From contig NZ_CP066788.1 in assembly GCF_016598595.1 (NCBI RefSeq), positions 124,001 to 188,000 of the forward strand: a DNA stretch of 64,000 nucleotides, in the 5' to 3' direction. The notes below the pieces were generated by a model that saw only the letters and a program-made list of their open reading frames with translations, had not been told where the DNA came from and made no database searches. Shown in pieces: positions 17,073 through 26,345 of this stretch. How positions within the stretch are numbered: position 1 is the stretch's first letter; each line of letters begins with the position of its first letter. This DNA comes from Martelella lutilitoris (GTDB taxonomy: Bacteria; Pseudomonadota; Alphaproteobacteria; Rhizobiales; Rhizobiaceae). Position numbers and translations under genes: made by a program.

Positions 17073-18079
17073 TGGATGCGAAAACGGGTATGATGGAGAG
17101 CATCGTCTGCGTCGAACCCGGCCGGATGGCGCTCGAGCGCAGGCCGCGCCCCCTGGAAGCGCCGGAGGACTGGGTTCTCGTCGACATCGCGACGATCGGA
17201 ATCTGCGGGACGGATTACCACATTTTCGAGGGCAAGCACCCGTTTCTGGAGTATCCGCGCGTCATCGGTCATGAACTGTCCGGCCATATCGCCAGCGGCC
17301 CGGATGCCGGCAAGCTGGTCGTCATCAACCCCTATGTTTCCTGCGGCGCGTGCCGGGCCTGCCGGCGCGGCAAACCGAACTGCTGCAGCGCGGTTTCGGT
17401 GCTCGGCGTCCACCGCGACGGCGGCATGTGCGCACGCATCGCCGTGCCGGACGAAAATGTCTATCCGGCCGATGGCCTGACGCCGCAACAGGCTGCCATG
17501 GTGGAGTTTCTGGCCATCGGCGCGCATGCGGTAGCCCGCTCCGGTACGGGGGAGGGGGACGTCGTGCTCGTGACCGGGGCCGGCCCGATCGGCATCGGCA
17601 CGGCGCTGTTTGCCCGGCTGGCCGGCGCCGATGTTCACCTGATGGACCTGAGCCGGACCCGGCTTGATCTCGCGCACGACCTATTCGGCTTCGAAAAACG
17701 ACACCAGCCCAACGATGACATTCTGTCGGGCGCGCTTTCCGAAGGGTTCGACGTGGTTTTCGACGCGACCGGAAATGCCAGGGCGATCGAGGCAGGCTTT
17801 CCGCTGCTTGCCCATGGCGGCAGCACCGTGCTGGTCAGCGTGGTGAAGGACGACATCACCTTCTCGGATTCAGAATTCCACAAGCGCGAAGCCCGCATCA
17901 TCGGCTCGCGCAACGCGCTGAAATCCGATTTCGAGCGCGTGATGGCCGCGATACGCGCAGGCGACATTCCGACCGATGCGATTGCATCGGAAGTGATCGC
18001 GATGACCGATCTGCCCCGGCGTTTTTCGAAGCTGGTGGACGCGCGGGATCATCTCGTGAAAGTGCTCGTCCAGCCATAA
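17072..18079 (+). CDS. Zinc-dependent medium-chain dehydrogenase, L-galactonate/L-gulonate 5-dehydrogenase-like
   Basis: The 335-residue MDR enzyme has the catalytic zinc cysteine in GICGTDYHIFEGKHP, His-Glu in VIGHELSGH, and the structural zinc set CGACRACRRGKPNC. The Rossmann motif GAGPIGIGTALFARLAG lies near residue 168. Among MDR proteins it looks like the L-galactonate and L-gulonate 5-dehydrogenase group (E. coli LgoD/YjjN type), which yields tagaturonate or fructuronate. That would feed the reductase at 11127-12233. Its start overlaps the ATPase stop by one base, so it is cotranscribed with the transporter. Family is secure; substrate is inferred from context. Confidence 0.85.
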   Translation: MDAKTGMMESIVCVEPGRMALERRPRPLEAPEDWVLVDIATIGICGTDYHIFEGKHPFLEYPRVIGHELSGHIASGPDAGKLVVINPYVSCGACRACRRGKPNCCSAVSVLGVHRDGGMCARIAVPDENVYPADGLTPQQAAMVEFLAIGAHAVARSGTGEGDVVLVTGAGPIGIGTALFARLAGADVHLMDLSRTRLDLAHDLFGFEKRHQPNDDILSGALSEGFDVVFDATGNARAIEAGFPLLAHGGSTVLVSVVKDDITFSDSEFHKREARIIGSRNALKSDFERVMAAIRAGDIPTDAIASEVIAMTDLPRRFSKLVDARDHLVKVLVQP

Positions 18080-18143
18080 TCGCTATCTCCCCCACAGCAG
18101 CAACTATCCGTGCGCAGACGCATCGGCAGACGGGCAAGGGAAG

Positions 18144-18166
18144 CCGCCGCTTCATCAAAGCGGCGG
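18144..18166. terminator. Bidirectional terminator-like hairpin
   Basis: CCGCCGCTT (18144-18152) and AAGCGGCGG (18158-18166) form a perfect nine-base stem with a five-base loop between two convergent operons. T-tracts are weak on both sides, so partial Rho dependence is possible. Confidence 0.6.
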
Positions 18167-18176
18167 GCACTTGGTC

Positions 18177-19505
18177 TTACTGGCGCACGGCCTTGACGTC
18201 GTCCTCGGTCACGGCCGGAGCGGAGTTGCCCCAGGCGCTGCGCAGGAAGGTTGCCAGCGTCGCGATATCGGCATCCGACAGCCGGTCACCGAAGGCCGGC
18301 ATTTCCAGCCGTTCCGGTCGCCCGGCAGTCGAGGGCAGCGCGGCGCCGTGGAGAATGACCTCGGTCAGACCCTTGGTCGTCGACGCCGTCACCAGCGAAT
18401 TGCCCTTCAGCGCCGGGAACACGCCGGGCGCGCCGCGGCCGTCCGGCATGTGACAGGCATTGCAGTTGTTGAGATAGAGCAGCTCGCCGTCCGAAAGGTT
18501 TTCGGCCGATTTCAGCTTCGCCGTCGTCGGATCGTCGGCGGCATCGAGCCGGTCCGTCGTCCGCTCATCTGGCACGGGCTGCGGGTCGGGCGTGACATCC
18601 GAGATCGCGCGGAGATAGCCGACCATCGCATCGGCATCCTCATCCTTCATGTATTGAAGGGATTCGCCGACCACGAGCTGCATCTCGCCGACCACGGCCG
18701 AATGGGCATTGCGGCCGGTGGTGAGATAGCCCTTCAGGTCCGCGTCGGTCCAGGTCTGCAGCGCGGATTCCGCTGTGCGCAGGTCGGGCGCGGTCCAGCC
18801 GTCGATCTCGCCGCCCGTCAGGAAGGCGGGGTTGTCGGCATTGGTGCCGTCCTGCGCCATGATCATGTTGCGCGGGCTGTGGCAGGCCGCGCAGTGACCA
18901 AGCGCCTGCACCAGATAGGCCCCGCGCTCAAGCTGGTCGCTTTCGCGAGCCGCGTCATCCGACCGGAAGCCGGGCTTGCCGAGCGCCGCCCAGTTCCACA
19001 GACGAATGCCCCAGCGCTGGTTGAACGGGAAGTCGAGCGCGGTCTCCTTAACCGGATTGTCGACCGCCGCGACATCGTTGTGGATGTAGCTCCAGATCGC
19101 CCGGATATCCTCCTCCTTCATATGCCGGTAGTTCTCGTAGGGCATGGCCGGATAGAGGTGCACGCCGCCGGGCGCGATGCCGTCGACGAGCGCGGCATGG
19201 AACTGGTCGTAGGTCCAGCCGCCGATGCCGGTTTCCTCATCGGGGGTGATGTTGCTCGACCAGATCGTGCCCATCGGGCTTTCGATCGGTCGACCGCCGG
19301 CAAAGGGTTCGCCGCCCTCTGCCGTGTGACAGGCCTGACAGTCGGCCATCTGGGTGACGTACTGGCCCTCGCCGGGCGCCGGCTCCGAGTCGGCCGCCAG
19401 TTTGGCATCCGGCTTGGTGAGGGACGGCGGCACAAAGATGATCGCGGCGAGCGCCACGACGCCGATAACGATCAGCGCAAGGATGATGCGAAAAAAGGTT
19501 TTCAT
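18177..19505 (-). CDS. Triheme cytochrome c subunit of a membrane sugar/gluconate dehydrogenase
   Basis: The 442-residue protein has a hydrophobic N-terminal anchor or signal (residues about 4-25) and three haem c sites: CQACH at about 56-60, CAACH at about 205-209 and CNACH at about 348-352. This is the layout of the cytochrome subunit of gluconate 2-dehydrogenase and sorbitol dehydrogenase, which passes electrons from the flavoprotein to ubiquinone in the periplasm-facing membrane. ATG at 19505 has GGAG eight bases upstream; the GTG at 19514 is too close to it. It is the last gene of a three-gene leftward operon. Confidence 0.92.
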   Translation of the reverse strand: MKTFFRIILALIVIGVVALAAIIFVPPSLTKPDAKLAADSEPAPGEGQYVTQMADCQACHTAEGGEPFAGGRPIESPMGTIWSSNITPDEETGIGGWTYDQFHAALVDGIAPGGVHLYPAMPYENYRHMKEEDIRAIWSYIHNDVAAVDNPVKETALDFPFNQRWGIRLWNWAALGKPGFRSDDAARESDQLERGAYLVQALGHCAACHSPRNMIMAQDGTNADNPAFLTGGEIDGWTAPDLRTAESALQTWTDADLKGYLTTGRNAHSAVVGEMQLVVGESLQYMKDEDADAMVGYLRAISDVTPDPQPVPDERTTDRLDAADDPTTAKLKSAENLSDGELLYLNNCNACHMPDGRGAPGVFPALKGNSLVTASTTKGLTEVILHGAALPSTAGRPERLEMPAFGDRLSDADIATLATFLRSAWGNSAPAVTEDDVKAVRQ

Positions 19506-19517
19506 GAACCGCACTCC

Positions 19518-21290
19518 TCACATCAATGGCCGGGGGTTGGGCAGGTAGTCCTTGCGCAATGCCTCCAGCGCCCAGTAGGCGAGGCCGCCGACCGCGCCGG
19601 TAGGGTTATACTGGATGTTCTGCGGGAAGGCAGAAGCGCCCATGACCCAGACATTGTGACAGTCCCAGCTCTGGAGATAGCGGTTGATCGCCGAGGTCTT
19701 CGGGTCGGTGCCCATGATCGCGCCGCCAACATTGTGGGTCGACTGGTAGGGGCGCACGTCATATTGCGCGCCATCGCCCTTGTAGCCCGAGGCCATGGCA
19801 TCCGGGTTCAAAGTCTCGGCGATCTCCTCGATCCTGGCCTTCATGAACTGGGTCATCCTGATGTCGTTGTCCTTCCAGTCGAAGGTCATGCGCATCAGAG
19901 GACGGCCGTGGCGGTCCTTGTAGGTCGGGTCGAGGTCGAGACAGGTGTCGCGATAGGCCATGTTCGAGCCATGCGAGCCGATCGAGAGACTATGGCCGTA
20001 CCATTCACCGACGGCCTCCTTCCAGCCCGCGCCCCAGGCCGGCGTGCCCGGCGGCAGCGCCATCTGCTGGATCGGACGACCGCCGGTATGACCGGCGGTG
20101 ATGTAGCTGCCGCCGATGAAGCCTTCCTTGCCGAAATCGATCTGCGACATCGAGAAATCGTCGATCGACATGCCGCCGGCCCCGGTGCCCACGAACGGAT
20201 TGAAAACCTTGTCCCTGAACCAGAGGCTTGTGCCGCCGGTCATCTGATAGGAATAGTTCCGTCCGACCACGCCCTCGCCGGTATCGGGATTGTAGGGCTC
20301 GCCGATCTCGGAGAGCAGCAGAAGATGGACATTGTGCAGCGAATAGGCGCAGACCAGCACGAGATCGGCCGGCTGGAACACTTCCTCGCCGGTCTTCTCG
20401 TCGAAATAGGTGACGCCCGTGGCGGTCTTGCCATCGGCGGCCTTTTCGATCTTCAGCACCTCCGAGCGGGTCATGTAGCTGAAATTCGGCTTGCGTTTCA
20501 GCGCATCGAGAATGCAGACCTGCGGCGATGACTTGGAATAATTGTTGCAGCCGAAACGCTCGCAGTAGCCGCAGTAATTGCACGGCCCAAGCTGCATGCC
20601 GTAATCATTGGTATACTGGATCGAGGCATTGGCCGCGGGACGCGGGAACGGATGGTAGCCCATCTTGCGGGCGGCCTCCGCGAACAGCTCCGAATCCCAG
20701 GTGTTCTTCAAGGGCGGCATCGGATACTCGGCCGAGCGCGGCGCCTCGAACGGGTTGCCGCCCTCCTGGATCTCGCCATTGATATTGCCCGCCTTGCCGG
20801 CAATGCCGGCGACGCTTTCGAACTTGGTCATGTGCGGCTCCAGCTCCTCCGCCGTCACGCCCCAGTCCTGAAGCTGCATGTTTTCCGGAATGATATCGGC
20901 GCCGAAGGTCTCCTCGACATAGGAGCGCAGCCGGTATTCGACCGCCTGCGGCCGCCAGTTCTGGCCGTTCCAGTGAACGCCGGCCCCGCCGACGCCGTCG
21001 CCCGGCAGGAACGAGCCGAGATGACGGTAGGGAAGCGCCGTCTCAGCCGTGTTGTGGCGCACGGTCAGCGTGGAGTTCACCGGCTTTTGCATCAGGTCGT
21101 AGCGGACGGCGTATTTCAGTTCGTCGAAAATGTTGGGATACTGGAAATCGGGCACCGTGCTGCGGTCGTCGCCGCGTTCGAGCGCGAGGATTTCGAGCCC
21201 CTCATTCGCGAGCTCCATGCCCATGATCGCCCCGGTCCAGCCGAGCCCGATGATGACGACGTCTTTTTTGGGATCTGTTCTCGTTGCCAT
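19518..21290 (-). CDS. GMC-family flavoprotein subunit (gluconate 2-dehydrogenase-like)
   Basis: The 590-residue GMC oxidoreductase carries the FAD motif VVIIGLGWTGAIMGMELANEG (residues about 11-31). A cysteine-rich insert CNYCGYCERFGC may hold an iron-sulfur centre, as proposed for fungal-independent bacterial fructose/gluconate enzymes. The C-terminal substrate region has STHNVGGAIMGTDP with the catalytic His-type positions. It partners with the small Tat subunit and the triheme cytochrome. No signal peptide is visible, so it is probably exported by hitch-hiking with subunit 3. Start at 21290 is three bases after the upstream stop. Confidence 0.92.
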   Translation of the reverse strand: MATRTDPKKDVVIIGLGWTGAIMGMELANEGLEILALERGDDRSTVPDFQYPNIFDELKYAVRYDLMQKPVNSTLTVRHNTAETALPYRHLGSFLPGDGVGGAGVHWNGQNWRPQAVEYRLRSYVEETFGADIIPENMQLQDWGVTAEELEPHMTKFESVAGIAGKAGNINGEIQEGGNPFEAPRSAEYPMPPLKNTWDSELFAEAARKMGYHPFPRPAANASIQYTNDYGMQLGPCNYCGYCERFGCNNYSKSSPQVCILDALKRKPNFSYMTRSEVLKIEKAADGKTATGVTYFDEKTGEEVFQPADLVLVCAYSLHNVHLLLLSEIGEPYNPDTGEGVVGRNYSYQMTGGTSLWFRDKVFNPFVGTGAGGMSIDDFSMSQIDFGKEGFIGGSYITAGHTGGRPIQQMALPPGTPAWGAGWKEAVGEWYGHSLSIGSHGSNMAYRDTCLDLDPTYKDRHGRPLMRMTFDWKDNDIRMTQFMKARIEEIAETLNPDAMASGYKGDGAQYDVRPYQSTHNVGGAIMGTDPKTSAINRYLQSWDCHNVWVMGASAFPQNIQYNPTGAVGGLAYWALEALRKDYLPNPRPLM

Positions 21291-21293
21291 GAT

Positions 21294-22001
21294 CTACGCC
21301 CTGTCTCCGTTGATCGCCACGGGGCCGAGCGGATATCGCGCGTTCTCGCGGCCCGGCCAGGAGGTGAAGGCGCCGCGCGCGCCGGGAAAGCCGACATAGA
21401 CCCAGGCCTGCATATCGTGATTGCCGCCATAGGACGGATCGGCGAAATAGCCCTCCTTGGTGTTGGCGAGCAGGAACTGGAAGAAATCGCGCAGCTCGGG
21501 GGCGAGCCCCACCTCCCCCTTCTGCAGCGATGTCAGCGCGGCATCCTGCTTTGCCGCTTCGAGATTTTCGAAACGGTCGCCATGCGTCTGGCTGCACCAG
21601 TCCTGAAAGACGGGAATCGCCTGGCGGTAGATTTCCGCCGGCGTCAGCGGGCTCTGGAAACCGAGCGTGGGATTGGCGGCGGGATCAAACGGCCCCTGCA
21701 TGTACCAGGTGGCGGCCTTGCCGAAATTGCCTGCGAGCTGCCGGTCGATGAAGACCGGCACCCGACAGTCGATCGCTCCCGGGCCATTGCCGCCGGAGGG
21801 AATGAGGCGATCGCAGGCAGCCATCACGAACGCCCATTCGGCTTCGTTGAAATAGACCCGCTCATACTGATCGAGCGGCGGCGGGGCTTCCTTTTCGGGC
21901 GCTTGTGCCTTCACCGCACCGGCAAGCGAAGCAATCGCCACCCCCGCGGCGCTCCCCTTGAGGAACCCGCGCCGGGATGGACGTCCTGGCATATCTCTCA
22001 T
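21294..22001 (-). CDS. Gluconate 2-dehydrogenase subunit 3-like small subunit with Tat signal
   Basis: The 235-residue protein starts with a Tat signal (SRRGFLKGSAAGVAIASLAG, about residues 10-29) and matches the gluconate_2-dh3 family: NEAEWAFVMAACDRLIPS and GAIDCRVPVFIDRQLAG, and a C-terminal PSYGGNHDMQAWVYVGFPGA. ATG at 22001 follows GGGAG; an in-frame start 51 bases upstream adds a tail with no similarity. It is the first gene of the operon and is likely the export carrier of the flavoprotein. Confidence 0.9.
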   Translation of the reverse strand: MRDMPGRPSRRGFLKGSAAGVAIASLAGAVKAQAPEKEAPPPLDQYERVYFNEAEWAFVMAACDRLIPSGGNGPGAIDCRVPVFIDRQLAGNFGKAATWYMQGPFDPAANPTLGFQSPLTPAEIYRQAIPVFQDWCSQTHGDRFENLEAAKQDAALTSLQKGEVGLAPELRDFFQFLLANTKEGYFADPSYGGNHDMQAWVYVGFPGARGAFTSWPGRENARYPLGPVAINGDRA

Positions 22002-22222
22002 GATGTCTCCCTCTCGCCGGCTGGCACCGGCCTTTTCACCTCGCCGGCGCACGCTATCATTGATCTTGCAGGAAGCAGCGGCTTAATGACGTCCGGACCG
22101 GGTCGAGCCGGACCGGACACGCGCGTCTGTCTTGGACGACAGACGAACAACGCCAGACTCTTTCATTTTGTTCCGTGTCCGCCGCCAAAAAATCTTTCGG
22201 CAGTCGAAGGCGCGAAGAACAG

Positions 22223-22250
22223 CCGCAACAGGATCGAACCCCTGTTGCGG
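22223..22250 (-). terminator. Terminator hairpin downstream of dabA
   Basis: CCGCAACAGG (22223-22232) and CCTGTTGCGG (22241-22250) are perfect ten-base arms with an eight-base loop. On the minus strand it lies 30 bases after the dabA stop, followed by a modest T-rich CTGTTCTT. Confidence 0.6.
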
Positions 22251-22267
22251 GCCTGCCGGGCATGATC

Positions 22268-22291
22268 CGGGCGGCGGGGTTACGCCGCCCG
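22268..22291 (-). terminator. Second hairpin overlapping the dabA stop codon
   Basis: CGGGCGGCG (22268-22276) and CGCCGCCCG (22283-22291) form a perfect nine-base stem whose loop contains the dabA stop codon (22280-22282). It may protect the mRNA 3' end or help termination with the next hairpin. Confidence 0.5.
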
Positions 22292-24661
22292 TTCAGTGGT
22301 CCGTTCTTCCTCCCACGCGCCACCCGGGTAATATCGCGTTGTGATCCGCCCGTCCTTCAAGGCTAACAGATGCAGCCAGCGATTGTCGAACAGCGCCTTG
22401 ACTTCAGGGTGCGCCTCGAGGATGCGGCTGATCTCCCGCTCTGGAGCCTCGATCAGCACCGACAGCCTCAGCGGCGTGTGTTCCAGGCTTTCGCCATTGT
22501 GGAGGGTCTGCCACGGAAGACCGGGCCGCAGGCGGCCGCCATTGCCCTCAACAACGCCGATGCCGCCGACCACGTTATGGATGAGCTTGTTGCCGCCGCC
22601 GAAAACCTCCGGCGCAACGCTCGAGCCATAATATTGCAGGCTGATCCAGCTCGCGACGACGACAGGCGCGGTCAGGATCAGCTCCAGCGTCCTGAAGTCC
22701 TCGTCCGCCCGCCAGTCATAGCTGTGCAGAAAGGCCCGTCCGTCAAGGTTGGCCCCGGCCGTCACATGGCGCGGCGCGGCGATGAAGGCGGCACATCCGG
22801 CAAGGCCCCATTCGGGCCTGATCTCCGACCAGTCGGCGGCCCTTGCCGAAATCGACTTGGCGCTGGCGCCCGGCAGGCGGATGGCCCTTTCGGCGCGCGC
22901 CTGCGCGCACGCGCGCTGCAGCCATGTCCGAACAGATCCCATCTCGTCCTTTGCCGACGGACAATCTCCGTCGAACACCGTGATCTCGTCCGTCGTCGTA
23001 TCATGCAAGGCGGCAACAAAATGGGTATCCTCCGGCAGGTCGATGCCATGTCCTGGCAGGCCGGCGCGGGTCTCGTCATCGTTCAGCAGGCCGGCCAGCA
23101 GCCTTGCCGAGACTTCGCCCGAATAGCCGCCGCAGGCGCCGCAGTGATAGGCGCTCCTGTGCGGATTGTTCGTGACGTTGGCGCCATGGCCGACCAGCAG
23201 AACCGTTTGGGCGTGCCCGCGCGTCAGGCTCATCGCCTTCAAGACTGCGGCGGCCGTGGCGGCCTTCGCCTCCGCAGTGAGTTCAGGGTCCAGTTTCGGC
23301 GCGGAGTGGCAGCAAGCAGGCCCCCTGCCGCCAAGACCAAGCGTATCCTTCATCAGCTTGCCGGCATAGAACAGTCCGGCCGCCTCCACATAGGCAAAGG
23401 AGGAGACCGCCGCCTGCCGGAACCGACCGAGGGCCCGGATCGTCCGCGCCTTGATGCGGGTCTTGTTTTCGCTCTCGGCTGTGCCACGGCCGGTCGACTG
23501 CAGGGCGGGTTTCAGCAACACCGGCAGATGGTTTTCCACGATGTCCGAACCATGGTCCCGGTGGGCTACCGACAGACCGAAAAAGCCCGCGAAGCCCAGC
23601 GTTTCGATATCCGGGCTCTGGTTTTCCAGCGCTCGCCGGAAGATTTCCGAGCGCACGTCGATGCAGAACGCGGCCTGCAGGACCGGGCGGTTCCGGGCCT
23701 GCGGCTTTGCAGCGGCAAGATTGTTGGCAAGGGACCGAAGATAAGCCCTCTCCGAAGCGTCCTGCAGGATCTCGTCAACCGCCTGTTCACGCGTGGGCGC
23801 AAGCGGCGCGGCATAAAGCGCAAGCGTCGCCCGCCACCGCTCCGTCAGCTCCGGATACCGGCCCAGCAGCGCGTCTTCCCAGATCAGCCGGATGGCCAGC
23901 AGGTCCCCCAGCGTCTCGTCGGATGTACCCTCCTGTTCGGCGCGCCACAGCAGCCAGCGCGCATGCTGCGCCCAGCCGCCGAGGTCCGTGATCAGCCGGT
24001 GGAAGAGAAACTCCGCCGCCTGCGGGCTGATCGCCAGCCGGCCGCACGCCTTGAGGATCGACTGTTCCGGCGTATCGGGCGCTGCGGACACATGCGCGCA
24101 GAAGCCTGACAGTCCGGCAATTTCCGGCGTCAGATCCCGGCTCGCCCAGGTCCGCCAGGCAGCGAATGCCCGCTGGTTAGGCGCAGGCGACCAGAGCGCC
24201 TGCCCGCGATCGAAATAGCCGGCGGCCCACAGTCCGATCGTCTTTTCGATGATCGCCGGCCAGTCGATGCCGGAAAGCTCGGCGGCCAGATCGGCAATCG
24301 TCGGCACGGGCCTCGGCAATGGCCGCTCCCGCATCGCCATTTCCTTCAGATGCGCGAGGTTGGCGGGTTTGTCTGCGGCCGGGTTCGCCTGAAGCGCCGC
24401 GACGAGGTCTTCATCGCGGATGCGGCCCGAGACGATGGAGGCCTGGTACACGCGCCTCGTCTGGGTGAGGCTCACGCCTGCGCAGCGCGAAAGACGTGTG
24501 GATGCCAATGCGAATTCCTGGCCGGCCTGGCCGAGGAGCGGGTTGACCGCAACGGTCGCTTCCAGCGGGAACGCCGGCGGCACGGCCCGGATCGCCCGCA
24601 TGCCGGCATCGAGAATGTCCGTCGCCTCCAGCGGGGCGAGATAGCCTTGATCGATAAACAT
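22280..24661 (-). CDS. dabA: DabA: inorganic carbon accumulation complex, carbonic-anhydrase-like subunit (DUF2309)
   Basis: The 793-residue protein matches the DabA/YbcC (DUF2309, UPF0753) family. The zinc-site residues known from Halothiobacillus DabA are all present: Cys and Asp in FCIDVRSE (C333, D335), His in LLVGHGANV (H492) and Cys 15 residues later in YHCGACGG (C507). With the DabB membrane subunit it hydrates CO2 to bicarbonate in an energy-coupled one-way manner. ATG at 24661 has AGAGG placed over the dabB stop; a GTG at 24676 is possible but less likely. The gene pair is complete and looks functional. Confidence 0.92.
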   Translation of the reverse strand: MFIDQGYLAPLEATDILDAGMRAIRAVPPAFPLEATVAVNPLLGQAGQEFALASTRLSRCAGVSLTQTRRVYQASIVSGRIRDEDLVAALQANPAADKPANLAHLKEMAMRERPLPRPVPTIADLAAELSGIDWPAIIEKTIGLWAAGYFDRGQALWSPAPNQRAFAAWRTWASRDLTPEIAGLSGFCAHVSAAPDTPEQSILKACGRLAISPQAAEFLFHRLITDLGGWAQHARWLLWRAEQEGTSDETLGDLLAIRLIWEDALLGRYPELTERWRATLALYAAPLAPTREQAVDEILQDASERAYLRSLANNLAAAKPQARNRPVLQAAFCIDVRSEIFRRALENQSPDIETLGFAGFFGLSVAHRDHGSDIVENHLPVLLKPALQSTGRGTAESENKTRIKARTIRALGRFRQAAVSSFAYVEAAGLFYAGKLMKDTLGLGGRGPACCHSAPKLDPELTAEAKAATAAAVLKAMSLTRGHAQTVLLVGHGANVTNNPHRSAYHCGACGGYSGEVSARLLAGLLNDDETRAGLPGHGIDLPEDTHFVAALHDTTTDEITVFDGDCPSAKDEMGSVRTWLQRACAQARAERAIRLPGASAKSISARAADWSEIRPEWGLAGCAAFIAAPRHVTAGANLDGRAFLHSYDWRADEDFRTLELILTAPVVVASWISLQYYGSSVAPEVFGGGNKLIHNVVGGIGVVEGNGGRLRPGLPWQTLHNGESLEHTPLRLSVLIEAPEREISRILEAHPEVKALFDNRWLHLLALKDGRITTRYYPGGAWEEERTTERAA

Positions 24662-24672
24662 TGGAATTCCTC

Positions 24673-26238
24673 TCACTGTCTGGATTTTGCAAGCCGATAG
24701 CCGCCGATAAAGCGGTCAAGCAGCGCGTTCAGATAAAGGCCGTTCGCGATATGGACCCTGAGCCCTGCCATGGACGGGTGGTGCGCCCAGAGCGGGAACA
24801 CCGCCTGGGCAAAGGCGACAAGGCCAAAGGACACGACCGCCAGCGTGATCAACGCCCATTCAAGCGGGCCCGCGACCGGCGCATGAGGCAGGCTTGCCCC
24901 CCACATCAGCTTCGCAACCTGCTGGAAGGTGAAATAGGCCAGCGCGACGAAGAGCGCCGAAAGCGATGTCCGCCATGTGAGGTCGGCGGGCGCGGCGTCG
25001 GCCAGCCCCTGGGCCACCAGATAGGCAACGCCGAAGATCAGCATCGCGCCGATGGCGAGCGCCTGCGGCGTTTTCGGACCCGCCGCCAGCGAGAAGGCGA
25101 CGGACACGAGGCCGTAGAGGACCAGCGCGATGGCGAAGGAGCGCAGGACGTTTGCAACGCTCGGAATGGCGATCGGACCCGGCCGACGGAGGTTCGCGAC
25201 CGCAGCGACGGCCCCGCCCGACGACAGGAAGGCATGCGCCTTGTAGAGCGAGTGGGCGACAATATGCAGAAGCGCCAGCGGCCACAGGCCGAGACTGCAT
25301 TGCAGCAGCATGAAGCCCATCTGCGAGATCGTCGACCAGGCGAGCGCCGTCTTGACCGCGCTCTGCGTCAGCATCACCACTGCGCCGAAAAGCGCGGTCA
25401 GTCCACCGAGGGCAACAATCATGCCCATGGCGCCGGGGCTCGCCTGCACGAGATCGGCCGTGCGGATCAGCAAGAAGCCGCCGGCATTGATGATGCCGGC
25501 ATGAAGCAGGGCGGAAACCGGCGTCGGCGCCTCCATGACCTCGGTCAGCCAGCCGTGCAGCGGGAAGGTTGCCGCCTTCAGCGCCGCCGCCAGCACGAGG
25601 CAGCCGACGGCCAGATGCTCGGCGAATGACAAGTGCGGTCCGATGGCCTGAAACAGTGCGCCGAGTTCGACCGTCCCCGTGCTGGAAAAAAACAGGGCGG
25701 CGGCGCAGAAAAGCGCCACATCGCCGGCGTGCCAGACGAGCGTGAATTTTGCGGCAGCCCGCCTGGCGGCGGGACGCTCCGGATAAAACAGCAGCAGCTT
25801 TTTCAGGCAGATGCCGATAGCGACGAAACCGAGGAAAAGCAGCGTCAGGCTTGCGGACTGGACGAGGAGCTGGACCGCCGCCAGGGCGGCCAGCATCAGC
25901 CCGTGAAACCGGCCCTCCCGCGCTTCGCCATCGAGGTAGCGGCGGGAATAGCGCATTACAACCCAGCCGATGAACGCCACCAGGAGCGTCATCGTCACGC
26001 TGACGGGATCGAGCCGGACGGCAAGCATGAACGGACCTTCGAAAAGGCGCGCCGTGGAGGGACCGAAGACAAAAAGCTGCGCCAGACCGGCCAGGGCGAA
26101 ACCAAAAGCGGCGAGCGCGCTTGCCTCGGCAATCATGGGATACCGTCCCGGGCGGCGGCCGGGACGGGCGATCGAGACGGCGGCGACAGCCAGCAACACG
26201 ATTGGCGCCAGCAGGGGCAAGGGAACAAGAAGCGACAT
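24673..26238 (-). CDS. dabB: DabB: NuoL/MrpA-like membrane subunit of the inorganic carbon complex
   Basis: The 521-residue integral membrane protein resembles the NuoL/NuoM antiporter family (proton-conducting Q_oxidored domain) with about 14 hydrophobic segments. Conserved elements are the lysine helix in FPLHGWLTEVMEAPTPVSALLHAG and the second one in KTALAWSTISQMG. Without other Nuo genes nearby and directly before dabA, it is DabB, using the ion gradient to drive CO2 hydration by DabA. It ends 11 bases before the dabA ATG. Confidence 0.92.
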   Translation of the reverse strand: MSLLVPLPLLAPIVLLAVAAVSIARPGRRPGRYPMIAEASALAAFGFALAGLAQLFVFGPSTARLFEGPFMLAVRLDPVSVTMTLLVAFIGWVVMRYSRRYLDGEAREGRFHGLMLAALAAVQLLVQSASLTLLFLGFVAIGICLKKLLLFYPERPAARRAAAKFTLVWHAGDVALFCAAALFFSSTGTVELGALFQAIGPHLSFAEHLAVGCLVLAAALKAATFPLHGWLTEVMEAPTPVSALLHAGIINAGGFLLIRTADLVQASPGAMGMIVALGGLTALFGAVVMLTQSAVKTALAWSTISQMGFMLLQCSLGLWPLALLHIVAHSLYKAHAFLSSGGAVAAVANLRRPGPIAIPSVANVLRSFAIALVLYGLVSVAFSLAAGPKTPQALAIGAMLIFGVAYLVAQGLADAAPADLTWRTSLSALFVALAYFTFQQVAKLMWGASLPHAPVAGPLEWALITLAVVSFGLVAFAQAVFPLWAHHPSMAGLRVHIANGLYLNALLDRFIGGYRLAKSRQ

Positions 26239-26283
26239 CGAAACCTCAGGGGCGATTGAACATGTCGCCGATATAGCGCCTCG

Positions 26284-26336
26284 CTTTCATTGAAAAAATT
26301 ACATATATTCTTCAAAACCGTTCTGTTTTATGAAAG
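26284..26336. promoter_or_regulatory. Divergent dabBA / LysR promoter with inverted repeats
   Basis: CTTTCAT (26284-26290) and ATGAAAG (26330-26336) are inverted arms around an AT-rich core that also contains TTGAA...TTCAA (26290-26315). The arrangement suits a LysR tetramer site controlling dabBA to the left and its own gene to the right. Confidence 0.45.
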
Positions 26337-26345
26337 TGAAAGGCG

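Noticed and set aside
18171..20531. A 786-residue plus-strand open frame opposite the cytochrome and GMC genes
   Set aside because: Antisense to well-recognised genes; no similarity or ribosome site.
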